Positions 24,362 through 32,843 are shown, counted from the stretch's first letter. The stretch is DNA of 64,000 nucleotides from Streptomyces sp. V3I8 (GCF_030817535.1 NZ_JAUSZL010000002.1:992001-1056000); one strand, 5' to 3'. The notes: generated by a model not told the origin, from the sequence alone. Numbers and translations are program-made.

Positions 24362-25855
24362 ATGCCGATGATCGTCGGCGTCGTGGCGGGGGCAGCTGTC
24401 CTCGCGCTCATTTTCGTCGTTGTGGTCTTCAAGCTGATGTGGCGGGTCGCGGAGCCCAACGAAGCACTGATCATCTCCGGTTCGAACCACCGCACCGAAG
24501 GCATCGAGGAGGGCATGGGCTTCCGGATCGTCACCGGGCGCGGCACGCTCGTGATGCCGGGTGTCCAGGCGGTGCGCAAACTCTCGCTCGACCTCAACGA
24601 GACCGAGCTGTCCGTGGACTGCGTGACCCACCAGGGCATTCCGCTCAAGGTACGGGGCGTGGTCATCTTCAAGGTGGGCGACGACTTCGTGTCGATCGCC
24701 AACGCGGGCCGCCGCTTCCTCGACCAGCAGAAGCTGATGTCGGAGCGGGTGCACAACGTGTTCGCCGGTCATCTGCGGTCCATCGTCGGCGGGTTGACCG
24801 TCGAGGACATGATCCGCGACCGGGACAAGCTCACCGGCCAGACGCGGGCCGCGTGCGGCACGGAGATGGAGAAGCTGGGACTGATCGTCGACTCCCTGCA
24901 GATCCACGAGATCGAGGACCCGACGGGCTACATCAAGAACCTGGCCATGCCGCACGCGGCGGCCGTCCAGCGGGACGCCCGGATCGCGCAGGCCGAGGCC
25001 AACCGGCTGGCCACCGAGGCCGAGCAGCAGGCCGCCGGGCGGATGGCGGAGGCGACCCGGGACAGCGAGATCCTGCAGGCCGGGTACCAGGCGGAGCGCG
25101 ACCACGCCGCGGCGAAGTCGCGGCAGGCGGGGCCGCTCGCCGACGCGGGGGCCCGCCAGGAGGTCGTGGTCCAGGAGACGCGCGTCGCCGAGCTGGAGGC
25201 ACACCGGCGCGAGCAGCAGCTCCAGGCGGACGTGCGCAAGCCGGCGGACGCGAAGGCGTACGAGAAGCGGACGCTGGCCGAGGCCGAACGCGATGTGCGG
25301 ATCTCGGCCGCGCAGGCCAAGGCGAAGGAGACGGAGCTGGCGGCCGCCGCCGAGGCGACCCGGGTCAAGACGGCCGCCGGGGCCGAGGCGGAGGCCACGA
25401 AGGCGCGTGGTGCCGCCGCCGCGCAGGCCACCCGGGCCACGGGTGAGGCGGAGGCCGCCGCCGCGCAGGCCAAGGGGCTCGCGGCCGCGGAGTCCACGCG
25501 GGCGAAGGGGCTCGCCGAGGCGGAGGCCATCGCGGCGCGGGCGGCGGCCCTGGCCGAGAACCAGGAGGCCGTCGTCGCGCAGCAGCTCGCGGAGAACTGG
25601 CCGGAGATCGTCAGGGCCGGGGCGGGGGCGTTCGGGAACGTCGAGCACATGGTGCTGCTGAACGGGGCCGAGGGCATGTCGGACATGTTCACCAAGGCAC
25701 TCACCATGGGCGGCACCGGGCTCGGGCTGGCGCGGCAGTTGCTCGCGTCCATGAACCAGAGCGGGCAGGGCGGCAAGGAGGGGACCTCCCCCGTCAACGG
25801 GTTCCCCGCGGGAGGCGCCGCTCCGCAGCGGGTGACCGTGGAGGGGGATTCGTAG
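24362..25855 (+). CDS. flotillin family (SPFH) membrane scaffold protein
   Basis: A 497-residue flotillin. One N-terminal membrane segment (IVGVVAGAAVLALIFVVVVF, residues 4-23) is followed by an SPFH/band-7 domain (about 28-200, including GTLVMPGVQAVRKLSLDLNE and GLIVDSLQIHEIEDPTGYI) and a long alanine/glutamate-rich coiled coil (about 205-415) with repeated EAEATKARG-like heptads. It ends in a disordered glycine-rich tail. Flotillins organise membrane microdomains and are usually paired with NfeD, as here. The ATG has AGGGGG about 5 nt upstream. A perfect 19-bp hairpin follows the gene. Confidence 0.95.
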   Translation: MPMIVGVVAGAAVLALIFVVVVFKLMWRVAEPNEALIISGSNHRTEGIEEGMGFRIVTGRGTLVMPGVQAVRKLSLDLNETELSVDCVTHQGIPLKVRGVVIFKVGDDFVSIANAGRRFLDQQKLMSERVHNVFAGHLRSIVGGLTVEDMIRDRDKLTGQTRAACGTEMEKLGLIVDSLQIHEIEDPTGYIKNLAMPHAAAVQRDARIAQAEANRLATEAEQQAAGRMAEATRDSEILQAGYQAERDHAAAKSRQAGPLADAGARQEVVVQETRVAELEAHRREQQLQADVRKPADAKAYEKRTLAEAERDVRISAAQAKAKETELAAAAEATRVKTAAGAEAEATKARGAAAAQATRATGEAEAAAAQAKGLAAAESTRAKGLAEAEAIAARAAALAENQEAVVAQQLAENWPEIVRAGAGAFGNVEHMVLLNGAEGMSDMFTKALTMGGTGLGLARQLLASMNQSGQGGKEGTSPVNGFPAGGAAPQRVTVEGDS

Positions 25856-25906
25856 CGGCGGCATCAGGGGTACGGGGTACGGGTCCGCCGCCGGGTGCGG
25901 GCCGCG

Positions 25907-25945
25907 GGGGCCGGCCGCGCGGTTCCCCGCGTCCCTGAGAAGCGG
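25907..25945. repeat. dispersed intergenic repeat, copy 2 (inverted)
   Basis: Contains CGCGCGGTTCCCCGCG followed by TCCCTGAGAAG, the reverse complement of the core seen at 20907, 36945, 41592 and 60388. It lies about 50 bp after the flotillin stop. Confidence 0.6.
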
Positions 25946-25969
25946 CGGTCGCGCGCAGCCCCGCCCCAT

Positions 25970-26013
25970 CCCCTCCCGCACCCCTCCCGGACCAGGGAGG
26001 GGTGCGGGAGGGG
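25970..26013 (+). terminator. perfect 19-bp stem after flotillin
   Basis: The arms at 25970-25988 and 25995-26013 are fully complementary (CCCCTCCCGCACCCCTCCC and its reverse complement) with a six-base loop. The hairpin ends eight bases before the -10 box of the next gene, insulating it from flotillin read-through. Confidence 0.85.
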
Positions 26014-26020
26014 CGCGGGA

Positions 26021-26026
26021 TACCGT
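26021..26026 (+). promoter_or_regulatory. -10 box of a leaderless promoter
   Basis: TACCGT ends 6 nt before the GTG at 26033. Confidence 0.55.
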
Positions 26027-26032
26027 GTGCGC

Positions 26033-26479
26033 GTGACCGCTTCTGCCGAGCAAGACGTTCCCGGACGCTTCGGGTCCTCCGCCACCACCGAGGCCGATCC
26101 CCGGCGGGTCGGTGCCGTGCGGACCGAGTACTCGCCCGCGCACGACGGGGATCCCGACCCCGGCGAGATCGTCTGGACCTGGGTGCCCTACGAGGAGAAC
26201 GACGGCCGCGGCAAGGACCGGCCGCTGCTCGTGGTCGCCCGGGAGGACACCGGTACGTTCCTCGCCGTGCAGCTGTCCAGCAAGCCGCACGCGGGCGACC
26301 GCGCGTGGGTGCCGATCGGCAGCGGGCCGTGGGACCGGTCGGGGCGCGACTCGTGGGTCGGCGTCGACCGGGTGCTGCGGCTGCACGAGCGGGGGATGCG
26401 CCGCGAGGCGTGCGCGCTGGACCGGATGCGGTTCAACCTGGTGGTGCACCGGCTCCGGGAGCGCTACGGCTGGCGCTGA
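26033..26479 (+). CDS. PemK/MazF-like protein
   Basis: A 148-residue protein. After a 40-residue charged leader comes a MazF/PemK-type SH3-like barrel: GEIVWTWVPYEENDGRGKDRPLLVVARED, then AVQLSSKP, WVPIG and DRVLRLHERGM. The RPLLVV strand is the family's conserved core. MazF toxins are sequence-specific mRNA endoribonucleases, but many actinobacterial members are solitary and may not be toxins. No antitoxin gene lies beside it, which argues against a classical toxin-antitoxin pair. The GTG at 26033 follows a -10 box by 6 nt, so the message is leaderless. Its last 16 bp overlap the end of the convergent PARG-type gene. Confidence 0.78.
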   Translation: MTASAEQDVPGRFGSSATTEADPRRVGAVRTEYSPAHDGDPDPGEIVWTWVPYEENDGRGKDRPLLVVAREDTGTFLAVQLSSKPHAGDRAWVPIGSGPWDRSGRDSWVGVDRVLRLHERGMRREACALDRMRFNLVVHRLRERYGWR

Positions 26480-27300
26480 CCGGCCCCGAACGCCCGCTCG
26501 AAGGCGCTCCGCACCACCGCTCCCTGCGTACGGTCGAGGACGCCGAACACGACGTGCTCGAACGAGCCGGCGAACCGGCCGCCGTCGGCGAGCAGCGAGC
26601 GGAACGCGCCCGCCACCTGCGCGGGGTCGTTCCGGAAGACCCCGCAGCCCCAGGCGCCGAGCACCAGCCGGCGGTAGCCGTGCGCGGCGGCGGTCTCCAG
26701 CACCCGCTCGGCGCGGGAGGCCAGGGCGCGCGGCAGCTCGGGCGCGCGCTCCGGCGCTGTGCGCTTGATCACTCCGGCGTTGGGCGCGGCGGCCGTGAGG
26801 AACCCGGCGGTGTACGGCTCGTCGAGGAACGCGCCCCGGTCGTCGCGGAAGACCGGGACGGCCGGTGAGTGGATCACCCGATCGGTGTAGAAGGGGTCGC
26901 GGTGCGTCCGGTGGTGGTCGTAGAACTCGCGGACGCCGAGGACGCACGTGTAGAGCGCCGAGGCGCGGCACAGGGCCTCCTCCTGGGCCTGCGCGCCGTT
27001 CAGGTATCCCCCGCCGGGGTTGCGCGCCGACGCGAAGTTCAGGACCGCGACCGGGCCGGTCAGTCGGCGCGCCGCTTCCAGGCTGCTCTCGCCCGTGACC
27101 TCGAAGGACGTGTCCGCGGGAGCGGGCCGCGACAGGCCCCCGGAGCCCGCGAGGGGCTCCGGACCGTACATCCGCGTGCCTTCCCGCGCGGCGGCCACCG
27201 CCGCGGCGACCGGCACCTCGCGTCCGTCGGGCGCGCGGTACGAACCCGCCGCGACGATCTCCTCCGTCCGCCGGGCGATCCCGCGCAGCCGGGCGCTCAT
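26464..27300 (-). CDS. bacterial-type poly(ADP-ribose) glycohydrolase (DUF2263, TIGR02452)
   Basis: A 278-residue macrodomain-fold protein of the TIGR02452/DUF2263 family. The bacterial PARG signature GGG-X(6-8)-QEE is intact at about residues 96-108 (NPGGGYLNGAQAQEEALCR), giving the two catalytic glutamates; LNFASARNPGGG precedes it and a VLGAWGCGVFRNDP block (about 215-228) forms the adenosine-side loop. Such enzymes remove poly(ADP-ribose) or related ADP-ribose marks in the cytoplasm. ATG 27300 has AGGGGTGG about 5 nt upstream. It is divergent from egtA and convergent, with a 16-bp overlap, with the PemK-like gene. The natural substrate in Streptomyces is not evident from context. Confidence 0.88.
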   Translation of the reverse strand: MSARLRGIARRTEEIVAAGSYRAPDGREVPVAAAVAAAREGTRMYGPEPLAGSGGLSRPAPADTSFEVTGESSLEAARRLTGPVAVLNFASARNPGGGYLNGAQAQEEALCRASALYTCVLGVREFYDHHRTHRDPFYTDRVIHSPAVPVFRDDRGAFLDEPYTAGFLTAAAPNAGVIKRTAPERAPELPRALASRAERVLETAAAHGYRRLVLGAWGCGVFRNDPAQVAGAFRSLLADGGRFAGSFEHVVFGVLDRTQGAVVRSAFERAFGAGQRQP

Positions 27301-27496
27301 GGCGCCACCCCTGTAGGCGCCATGGCCGCGCCCCGCGCGGTCTCTCCCGGCGCTCCCCGCGCCTCCCCCGTCGTGCTCATGAACGCATGGTGAGCGATGC
27401 TGGTAGGGCGCCGCAACAGGGTTTCGCGACCCACGAAAGCGCTTATGCGCACCCTTGTGCGAACCGGAAGAAAGGTCTTGGGTGGGACGAGCGACT

Positions 27497-27526
27497 GTCG
27501 GCCCGGCCCATCCTTGCCGGGCCGAC
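27497..27526 (+). promoter_or_regulatory. leader hairpin before egtA
   Basis: GTCGGCCCGGC (27497-27507) pairs perfectly with 27516-27526. The hairpin ends 17 bases before the AGGAGG of egtA, so it is either a transcript-leader element affecting egtABCD expression or a terminator for transcripts entering from the left. Confidence 0.5.
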
Positions 27527-27557
27527 GGCATGGATGGAATCTCAGGAGGATCCCGAC

Positions 27558-28847
27558 ATGTCCGATTCGGTGAGTGACTGTACGGAGCCCCGCCGCTCCA
27601 CCGTCACCGAGGCCGAAGTGGAGGCGCTGGTCCGTGGCATCTGCTTCAAGACCGGTCCGCCCCGCTTCCTCGGTGTGGAGCTCGAATGGCTCGTCCACGA
27701 TCCGCGGTACCCGCGGCTCCCCGTACCACCAGCACGACGTGAAGCGGCCTTCGCCGCACTGCGGGCCCTGCCCCTGAGTTCGGCGCTCACCGTCGAACCG
27801 GGCGGCCAGCTGGAGCTCAGCTCCGCACCCGCCGCCTCCCTGATGGAGTGCACAGGGTCCGTCTCCGCCGACCTCGACGCCGTACGCGCGGTCCTGCGCG
27901 ACGCGGATCTCGCCCTCAGCGGTCTCGGCCAGGATCCGTGGAACGAACCCACCCGCTTCCTCCACGAGCCTCGTTACGACGCCATGGAGATCAGCCTCGA
28001 CCGCGCGGGCCCCGAGGGCCGCGCCATGATGTGTTCCTCGGCCTCCGTCCAGGTCTGCGTGGACGCCGGGTACGAGGAGCCGGGTCCGCTCGGCCTCGGG
28101 CGGCGCTGGTGGCTGGCCCACCATCTGGGCGCCGTCCTGGTGGGCGCGTTCGCCCACTCCCCCATGGCCCGGGGCGAGCTCACGGGCTGGCGCTCCACCC
28201 GGCAGTCCCTGTGGGCCGCGATGGACGAGGGCCGCACGACCGCCCCGTCCCTCGACGGCGACCCGCGGGCCGCCTGGGCGCGGCACGTCCTGGACGCGCC
28301 GGTGATGTGCGTCCGGGCGCCCAGCGGGCCCTGGGACGTACCGGAGGGCCTGAGTTTCCGCGCGTGGACCCGGTCAGACACACCCCCCGGCCGGGAGGAC
28401 CTCGACTACCACCAGACGACCCTGTTCCCGCCGGTGCGCCCGCGCGGGCACCTGGAGCTGCGCATGATCGACGCGCAGCCGGGCGACGACGGCTGGATCG
28501 TGCCGCTCGCCGTCACGGCGGCGCTGTTCGACGACCCGGAGGCCGCCGAGACGGCCTACCGGACGGTGAAACCGCTCGCGGAACGGGCCGGCCCGTCGCC
28601 CGCCCCGCGCAACCCGCTGTGGACGGCCGCGGCCCGCTCCGGTCTCGCCGATCCCGAACTGCGGGAAGTGGCCGCCATCTGTTTCGCGGCGGCCGCCGAC
28701 GCGCTGCCCCGGCTCGGCGCGAGCCCCGCGGTACGGGCGGCGGTCGCGGAGTTCACCGACCGCTACGTGGCCCGGGGCCGCTGCCCCGCCGACGACCTGC
28801 TCGACGGCACGGAACCCCTGCTCCACGGGAAGGACGCCCGCCCATGA
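27558..28847 (+). CDS. egtA: glutamate-cysteine ligase EgtA
   Basis: A 429-residue EgtA-type gamma-glutamylcysteine synthetase, supplying the sulfur donor for ergothioneine assembly. Recognisable blocks are GVELEWLVHD (about residues 39-48), VEPGGQLELSSAP (about 79-91), the SASVQVCVDAG core and HLELRMIDAQPGD. These place glutamate, ATP and metal as in GshA/EgtA enzymes. ATG 27558 has AGGAGG (27544-27549) eight nt upstream. It is the first gene of egtABCD, and its TGA overlaps the ATG of egtB by 4 bp. EgtA is helpful but not always essential, since mycothiol-era cells can use other gamma-glutamyl-cysteine sources. Confidence 0.95.
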   Translation: MSDSVSDCTEPRRSTVTEAEVEALVRGICFKTGPPRFLGVELEWLVHDPRYPRLPVPPARREAAFAALRALPLSSALTVEPGGQLELSSAPAASLMECTGSVSADLDAVRAVLRDADLALSGLGQDPWNEPTRFLHEPRYDAMEISLDRAGPEGRAMMCSSASVQVCVDAGYEEPGPLGLGRRWWLAHHLGAVLVGAFAHSPMARGELTGWRSTRQSLWAAMDEGRTTAPSLDGDPRAAWARHVLDAPVMCVRAPSGPWDVPEGLSFRAWTRSDTPPGREDLDYHQTTLFPPVRPRGHLELRMIDAQPGDDGWIVPLAVTAALFDDPEAAETAYRTVKPLAERAGPSPAPRNPLWTAAARSGLADPELREVAAICFAAAADALPRLGASPAVRAAVAEFTDRYVARGRCPADDLLDGTEPLLHGKDARP

Positions 28848-30184
28848 CCGACCTCGCCACCGGGACCGCGTTCGACGACCCGGAGACGCTCAGAAAGCGT
28901 GCGCTGGCGGCACTGCTGACGGCCCGCGAGCGCACCGCCCTGCTGACCTCCTGCGTCGAGGACCACGAGCTGACCGCGCAGCACTCGCCGTTGATGTCCC
29001 CGCTGGTGTGGGACCTCGCGCACATCGGCAACCAGGAGGAGCAGTGGCTGCTGCGGGCGGTCGCGGGCCGTGACGCGATGCGGCCCGAGATCGACGGCCT
29101 GTACGACGCGTTCGAGCACCCGCGCGCCGAGCGGCCCTCGCTGCCCCTGCTGCCGCCCGCGGAGGCCCGCGGCTACGCCGCCGAGGTGCGCGGCCGGGCC
29201 CTCGACGTCCTGGAGAGCACGGCGTTGCGGGGCACACCGCTGACGGAGTCCGGCTTCGTCTTCGGCATGATCGCCCAGCACGAGCAGCAGCACGACGAGA
29301 CCATGCTGATCACCCACCAGCTCCGCACGGGGCCGGTGGCCCTGACGGCCCCGGACCCGGTGCCCGCGCACGCGTTCACCGGACCGGCCGAAGTGCTGGT
29401 GCCCGGCGGCCCGTTCACGATGGGCACGTCCACCGAGCCGTGGGCGCTCGACAACGAACGGCCCGCCCACGCACGCCTGGTACCGCCGTTCTGGATCGAC
29501 ACCACCCCGGTGACGAACGAGGCGTACCAGGCGTTCATCGCGGACGGCGGCTACGGCGACCCGCGCTGGTGGGCGCCGGAGGGCTGGTCCCACATCCGGG
29601 CCCACTCCATCGGGGCGCCGCTGTTCTGGCGCCGCGACGGCGGGCAGTGGCTGCGGCGGCGCTTCGGCGTCACCGAGGTCGTCCCGCCGAACGAGCCGGT
29701 CCTGCACGTCAGCTGGTACGAGGCCGACGCGTACGCGCGCTGGGCGGGACGGCGCCTGCCCAGCGAGGCCGAGTGGGAGAAGGCCGCCCGGCACGACCCG
29801 GAGACCGGCCGCTCGACCCGCTACCCGTGGGGCGACGCCGATCCCACGCCCGAGCACGCCAACCTCGGCCAGCGGCATCTGCGGCCGGCCCCGGCCGGCA
29901 GTTACCCGGAGGGCCAGTCGCCGCTCGGCGTACGGCAGTTGATCGGCGACGTGTGGGAGTGGACGTCCAGCGAGCTGCTCCCCTATCCGGGCTTCGGCGC
30001 CTTCCCGTACAGGGAGTACTCGGAGGTGTTCTTCGGCTCGGAGCACAAGGTGCTGCGCGGCGGCTCGTTCGCCGTGGACGCGGTGGCCTGCCGGGGCACG
30101 TTCCGCAACTGGGACTATCCGGTCCGGCGGCAGATCTTCTCAGGGTTCCGTACCGCCAGGGACGCCAGTGCGGACAGCGCCTGA
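28844..30184 (+). CDS. egtB: hercynylcysteine sulfoxide synthase EgtB
   Basis: A 446-residue non-heme iron sulfoxide synthase that joins hercynine to gamma-glutamylcysteine using oxygen. The N-terminal DinB-like helical domain provides the three-histidine iron site: LAHIGNQEEQW (about residues 51-61) and the HEQQHDETM segment (about 145-153, HxxxH). The C-terminal formylglycine-generating-enzyme (sulfatase-modifying) domain runs from about 185 to the end, with VPGGPFTMGTSTEPWALDNE, LPSEAEWEKAAR, GDVWEWTSS and VLRGGSF. Start overlaps egtA by 4 bp; the stop shares one base with the egtC start (TGATG). Confidence 0.97.
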   Translation: MTDLATGTAFDDPETLRKRALAALLTARERTALLTSCVEDHELTAQHSPLMSPLVWDLAHIGNQEEQWLLRAVAGRDAMRPEIDGLYDAFEHPRAERPSLPLLPPAEARGYAAEVRGRALDVLESTALRGTPLTESGFVFGMIAQHEQQHDETMLITHQLRTGPVALTAPDPVPAHAFTGPAEVLVPGGPFTMGTSTEPWALDNERPAHARLVPPFWIDTTPVTNEAYQAFIADGGYGDPRWWAPEGWSHIRAHSIGAPLFWRRDGGQWLRRRFGVTEVVPPNEPVLHVSWYEADAYARWAGRRLPSEAEWEKAARHDPETGRSTRYPWGDADPTPEHANLGQRHLRPAPAGSYPEGQSPLGVRQLIGDVWEWTSSELLPYPGFGAFPYREYSEVFFGSEHKVLRGGSFAVDAVACRGTFRNWDYPVRRQIFSGFRTARDASADSA

Positions 30185-30975
30185 TGTGCCGTCACCTGGC
30201 TTACCTGGGTCCCGAGGAGCCGCTGGGGCGGCTCCTCGTGGACCCGGCGCACAGCCTGTACCGCCAGTCCTGGGCGCCCCGGCGCCAGCGGTACGGGACC
30301 GTCAACGCCGACGGTTTCGGCGTCGGCTGGTACGCCGAGGGCGATCCGGTGCCCGGGCGCTACCGGCGCACCGGGCCCATCTGGGGCGACCGGTCCTTCG
30401 CCGACCTCGCGCGGGTGGTGCGCTCCGGCGCGCTGCTCGCCGCGGTGCGCGACGCGACCCTGGCGGGAGCGGACGGGGAGGCCGCGGCGGCGCCGTTCGC
30501 CGCGGGCACCTGGCTGTTCAGCCACAACGGCGCGATCGCCGGCTGGCCGCGCTCACTGGCCCCGCTCGCCCGGACACTGCCCGCCGAGGACCTGCTGTCG
30601 ATGGAGGCGCGCTGCGACTCGGCGCTCGTGTGGGCGCTGGTCCTGAACCGGCTGCGCGGCGGTGACGAGGAGGGCCAGGCCCTGGCCGACACCGTCCTCG
30701 ACGTGGCGGCGGCGGCGCCCGGCTCCCGGCTCAACCTCCTGCTCACCAACGGCGAGGTGATCGCCGCCACCGCCTGGGGCGACACGCTCTGGTACCTGAC
30801 CGAGCCCGGCCGGCGCACCGTCGTCGCGTCCGAGCCCTACGACGACGACCCGCACTGGCAGGAGGTGCCGGACCGCACGTTGCTCGCCGCGAGCCGCACG
30901 GACGTCCTGCTCACCCCGCTCAAGGACATCGACGAACACCTGGCGTCCGCGCCCGGCAAGGAGTCCCGTACGTGA
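30184..30975 (+). CDS. egtC: gamma-glutamyl-hercynylcysteine sulfoxide hydrolase EgtC
   Basis: A 263-residue class II glutamine-amidotransferase-like hydrolase that removes the glutamyl group. Cysteine 2 in MCRHLAYLG is the N-terminal nucleophile, exposed after methionine removal. Other family landmarks are NADGFGVGWYAEGDPVPGRY (about 39-58) and LFSHNGAIAGWP (about 117-128). The start codon shares a base with the egtB stop, and the TGA overlaps the GTG of egtD by 4 bp, indicating strict co-translation. Confidence 0.96.
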   Translation: MCRHLAYLGPEEPLGRLLVDPAHSLYRQSWAPRRQRYGTVNADGFGVGWYAEGDPVPGRYRRTGPIWGDRSFADLARVVRSGALLAAVRDATLAGADGEAAAAPFAAGTWLFSHNGAIAGWPRSLAPLARTLPAEDLLSMEARCDSALVWALVLNRLRGGDEEGQALADTVLDVAAAAPGSRLNLLLTNGEVIAATAWGDTLWYLTEPGRRTVVASEPYDDDPHWQEVPDRTLLAASRTDVLLTPLKDIDEHLASAPGKESRT

Positions 30976-31934
30976 GTCCGTTCCTGATCACCCGCACCCT
31001 GCCCGAGGACGCCACCGGGGCCGCGCTGCGCGCCGACGTCCTGCACGGGCTGACCCGCACCCCGAAGACGCTCCCGCCCAAGTGGTTCTACGACGCGCTC
31101 GGCAGCGAGCTCTTCGAGGAGATCACCGCACTGCCCGAGTACTACCCCACCCGCGCCGAGCGCGAGATCCTGGCCGCCCGCGCTCCGGAGATCGCCGCCG
31201 CGACCGGCGCCCGCACCCTGGTCGAGCTGGGCTCCGGCTCGTCCGAGAAGACCCGGCACCTGCTGGACGCCCTGCCCGGCCTGCACACCTATGTGCCGGT
31301 GGACGTGAGCGGGAGCGCCCTCACGCAGGCCGGTGAGGCGCTCGCCGCCGAGCGCCCCTCGCTGGACGTGCACGCGCTGATCGCCGACTTCACCGGCGGT
31401 CTCACGCTGCCCGTCGCGCCCGGGCCGCGGCTCGTCGCGTTCCTGGGCGGCACGGTCGGCAATCTGCTGCCCGCCGAGCGTGCCGCGTTCCTGGCGTCCG
31501 TACGGTCGCTGCTGTCGCCCGGCGACCACCTGCTCCTCGGCACCGACCTGGTGAAGGACGAGTCGGTGCTCGTGGCGGCCTACGACGACGCGGCGGGGGT
31601 GACGGCCGCGTTCAACAAGAACGTGCTGCGCGTCGTCAACCGTGAGCTCGGCGCGGACTTCGACCCCGACGGGTTCGACCATGTGGCCCGCTGGAACGCC
31701 GCCGAGGAGTGGATCGAGATGCGGCTGCGCGCCCGGTCGGCGCTGACCGTGAAGATCCCGGCGCTCGACATCGCCGTCGAGTTCGCCGAGGGCGAGGAGA
31801 TGCGCACCGAGGTGTCGGCGAAGTTCCGCGAGGAGCGCGTCCGCGCGGAGCTGGCCGCGACCGGACTCGGCCTCACCCACTGGTGGACGGACGCCGGGGG
31901 GAGGTTCGCGCTGTCGCTCAGCACGGCCCGGTGA
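30972..31934 (+). CDS. egtD: histidine N-alpha-methyltransferase EgtD
   Basis: A 320-residue SAM-dependent methyltransferase that converts histidine to hercynine, the first committed step of ergothioneine synthesis. The family-specific N-terminal block PPKWFYDALGSELFEEITALPEYY (about residues 35-58) and the SAM-binding segment LVELGSGSSEKTRHLLDAL (about 82-100) are intact, as are VAFLGGTVGNLLPAE and FNKNVLRVVNRELGADFD. It is the last gene of the operon; the PLP-dependent C-S lyase EgtE is not next to it and must be supplied from elsewhere. Confidence 0.97.
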   Translation: MSPFLITRTLPEDATGAALRADVLHGLTRTPKTLPPKWFYDALGSELFEEITALPEYYPTRAEREILAARAPEIAAATGARTLVELGSGSSEKTRHLLDALPGLHTYVPVDVSGSALTQAGEALAAERPSLDVHALIADFTGGLTLPVAPGPRLVAFLGGTVGNLLPAERAAFLASVRSLLSPGDHLLLGTDLVKDESVLVAAYDDAAGVTAAFNKNVLRVVNRELGADFDPDGFDHVARWNAAEEWIEMRLRARSALTVKIPALDIAVEFAEGEEMRTEVSAKFREERVRAELAATGLGLTHWWTDAGGRFALSLSTAR

Positions 31935-32059
31935 CCCGGGCCGGACCCGAGTCCGCCGGCACCCGGGTTCCCCGGGCCCACATCTCGCGGTCCCCCGCCC
32001 CGTGGGGCACCGTGGAACGACCCGTGGCACACGGGCCACGGCGGAGAGGAGCACCCCGC

Positions 32060-32275
32060 ATGTCCGACCACACCTACCGGGTCACCGAGATCGTCGGGAC
32101 CTCGCACGAGGGCATCGACCAGGCGATCCGCAACGGGATCAGCCGGGCCTCGCAGACCCTGCGCAACCTCGACTGGTTCGAGGTCACGCAGGTCCGCGGG
32201 CAGATCGAGAACGGGCAGGTCCAGCACTACCAGGTCGGCCTGAAGGTCGGCTTCCGCCTGGAGGACTCGGACTGA
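32060..32275 (+). CDS. dodecin
   Basis: A 71-residue dodecin, a small flavin-binding protein that forms hollow dodecamers storing or buffering riboflavin/FMN. The sequence matches the family throughout: TYRVTEIVGTSHEGIDQAI, LRNLDWFEVTQVRGQIENG (tryptophan stacks on the flavin) and HYQVGLKVGFRLED. GAGAGGAG lies about 8 nt before the ATG. A 17-bp perfect hairpin follows. Confidence 0.96.
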   Translation: MSDHTYRVTEIVGTSHEGIDQAIRNGISRASQTLRNLDWFEVTQVRGQIENGQVQHYQVGLKVGFRLEDSD

Positions 32276-32304
32276 CGACCGCCCCGTCCCACCCGGACGT
32301 ACGG

Positions 32305-32339
32305 ACCGGTGGCCCCGCACCCGGTGCGGGGCCACCGGT
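32305..32339. terminator. bidirectional hairpin between dodecin and the HAD gene
   Basis: ACCGGTGGCCCCGCACC (32305-32321) pairs perfectly with 32323-32339. It lies 29 bases after the dodecin stop and 6 bases beyond the stop of the convergent HAD gene, so it can serve both. Confidence 0.8.
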
Positions 32340-32344
32340 ACGGC

Positions 32345-32833
32345 TCAGGTCCGGCCTTCCCGCTCCTGCGCCGCCTTCAGGGCGGCGGACGCGGCGCCCC
32401 AGCGGGCCCGTACGACGGTGAACCCGGCCCGCTCGGCGTCGTCGCAGACCAGCTCGTCGTCGTCCACCAGCACCCTGACCTCGCGGTCGCGGGCCAGCGT
32501 GCGGAGCTTGTCCAGCTTGGTGCGGCGGGCGGGCCTGCGGTCGTCGTCGCGGCGCATCCGGACCCGGCCACCGGGCAGGCCCCGGTCCGTGATCCAGGCC
32601 TCCGTGTCCTTCCTGCAGCGCTCGGGCCGCCCGGTGAGGTAGAGCACCTCGCACTCCCGGGCGTACTCCCGGGCCAGTGCCGCGCCCTCGGCCAGCAGCG
32701 GGTCCTGGGGCGCCGCCGCGAAGAAGGCGTCCCAGTCCTTCGGACTGCGCTCCAGGAACCGCTGCCGGTGCGCGGAGTCGGCGAGCGTCCCGTCGAGGTC
32801 GAAGACGGCGAGGGGCCTGCTGCTGTTCGTCAC
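32345..32833 (-). CDS. HAD superfamily phosphatase
   Basis: A 162-residue HAD-fold hydrolase. Motif I is FDLDGTLADS (about residues 11-20, nucleophile and acid aspartates), motif II is the LTGRPE segment, a lysine follows in the RTKLDKLRTLA region, and motif IV is VLVDDDELVCDDAERAGF. It resembles the small polynucleotide-kinase-type HAD phosphatases. Substrate unknown. The GTG at 32833 is favoured because TAGGGT (32841-32846) ends 7 nt before it; the TAG of this box is also the stop codon of the upstream terC gene. A GTG at 32842 is an alternative that would rely on translational reinitiation from terC. Confidence 0.85.
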   Translation of the reverse strand: MTNSSRPLAVFDLDGTLADSAHRQRFLERSPKDWDAFFAAAPQDPLLAEGAALAREYARECEVLYLTGRPERCRKDTEAWITDRGLPGGRVRMRRDDDRRPARRTKLDKLRTLARDREVRVLVDDDELVCDDAERAGFTVVRARWGAASAALKAAQEREGRT

Positions 32834-32843
32834 GCCCTCCACC

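Noticed and set aside
26033..27300. A complete toxin-antitoxin module formed by the PemK-like and PARG-like genes
   Set aside because: The genes are convergent rather than an operon, and there is no PemI/MazE-like antitoxin. Kept only as a possible link.
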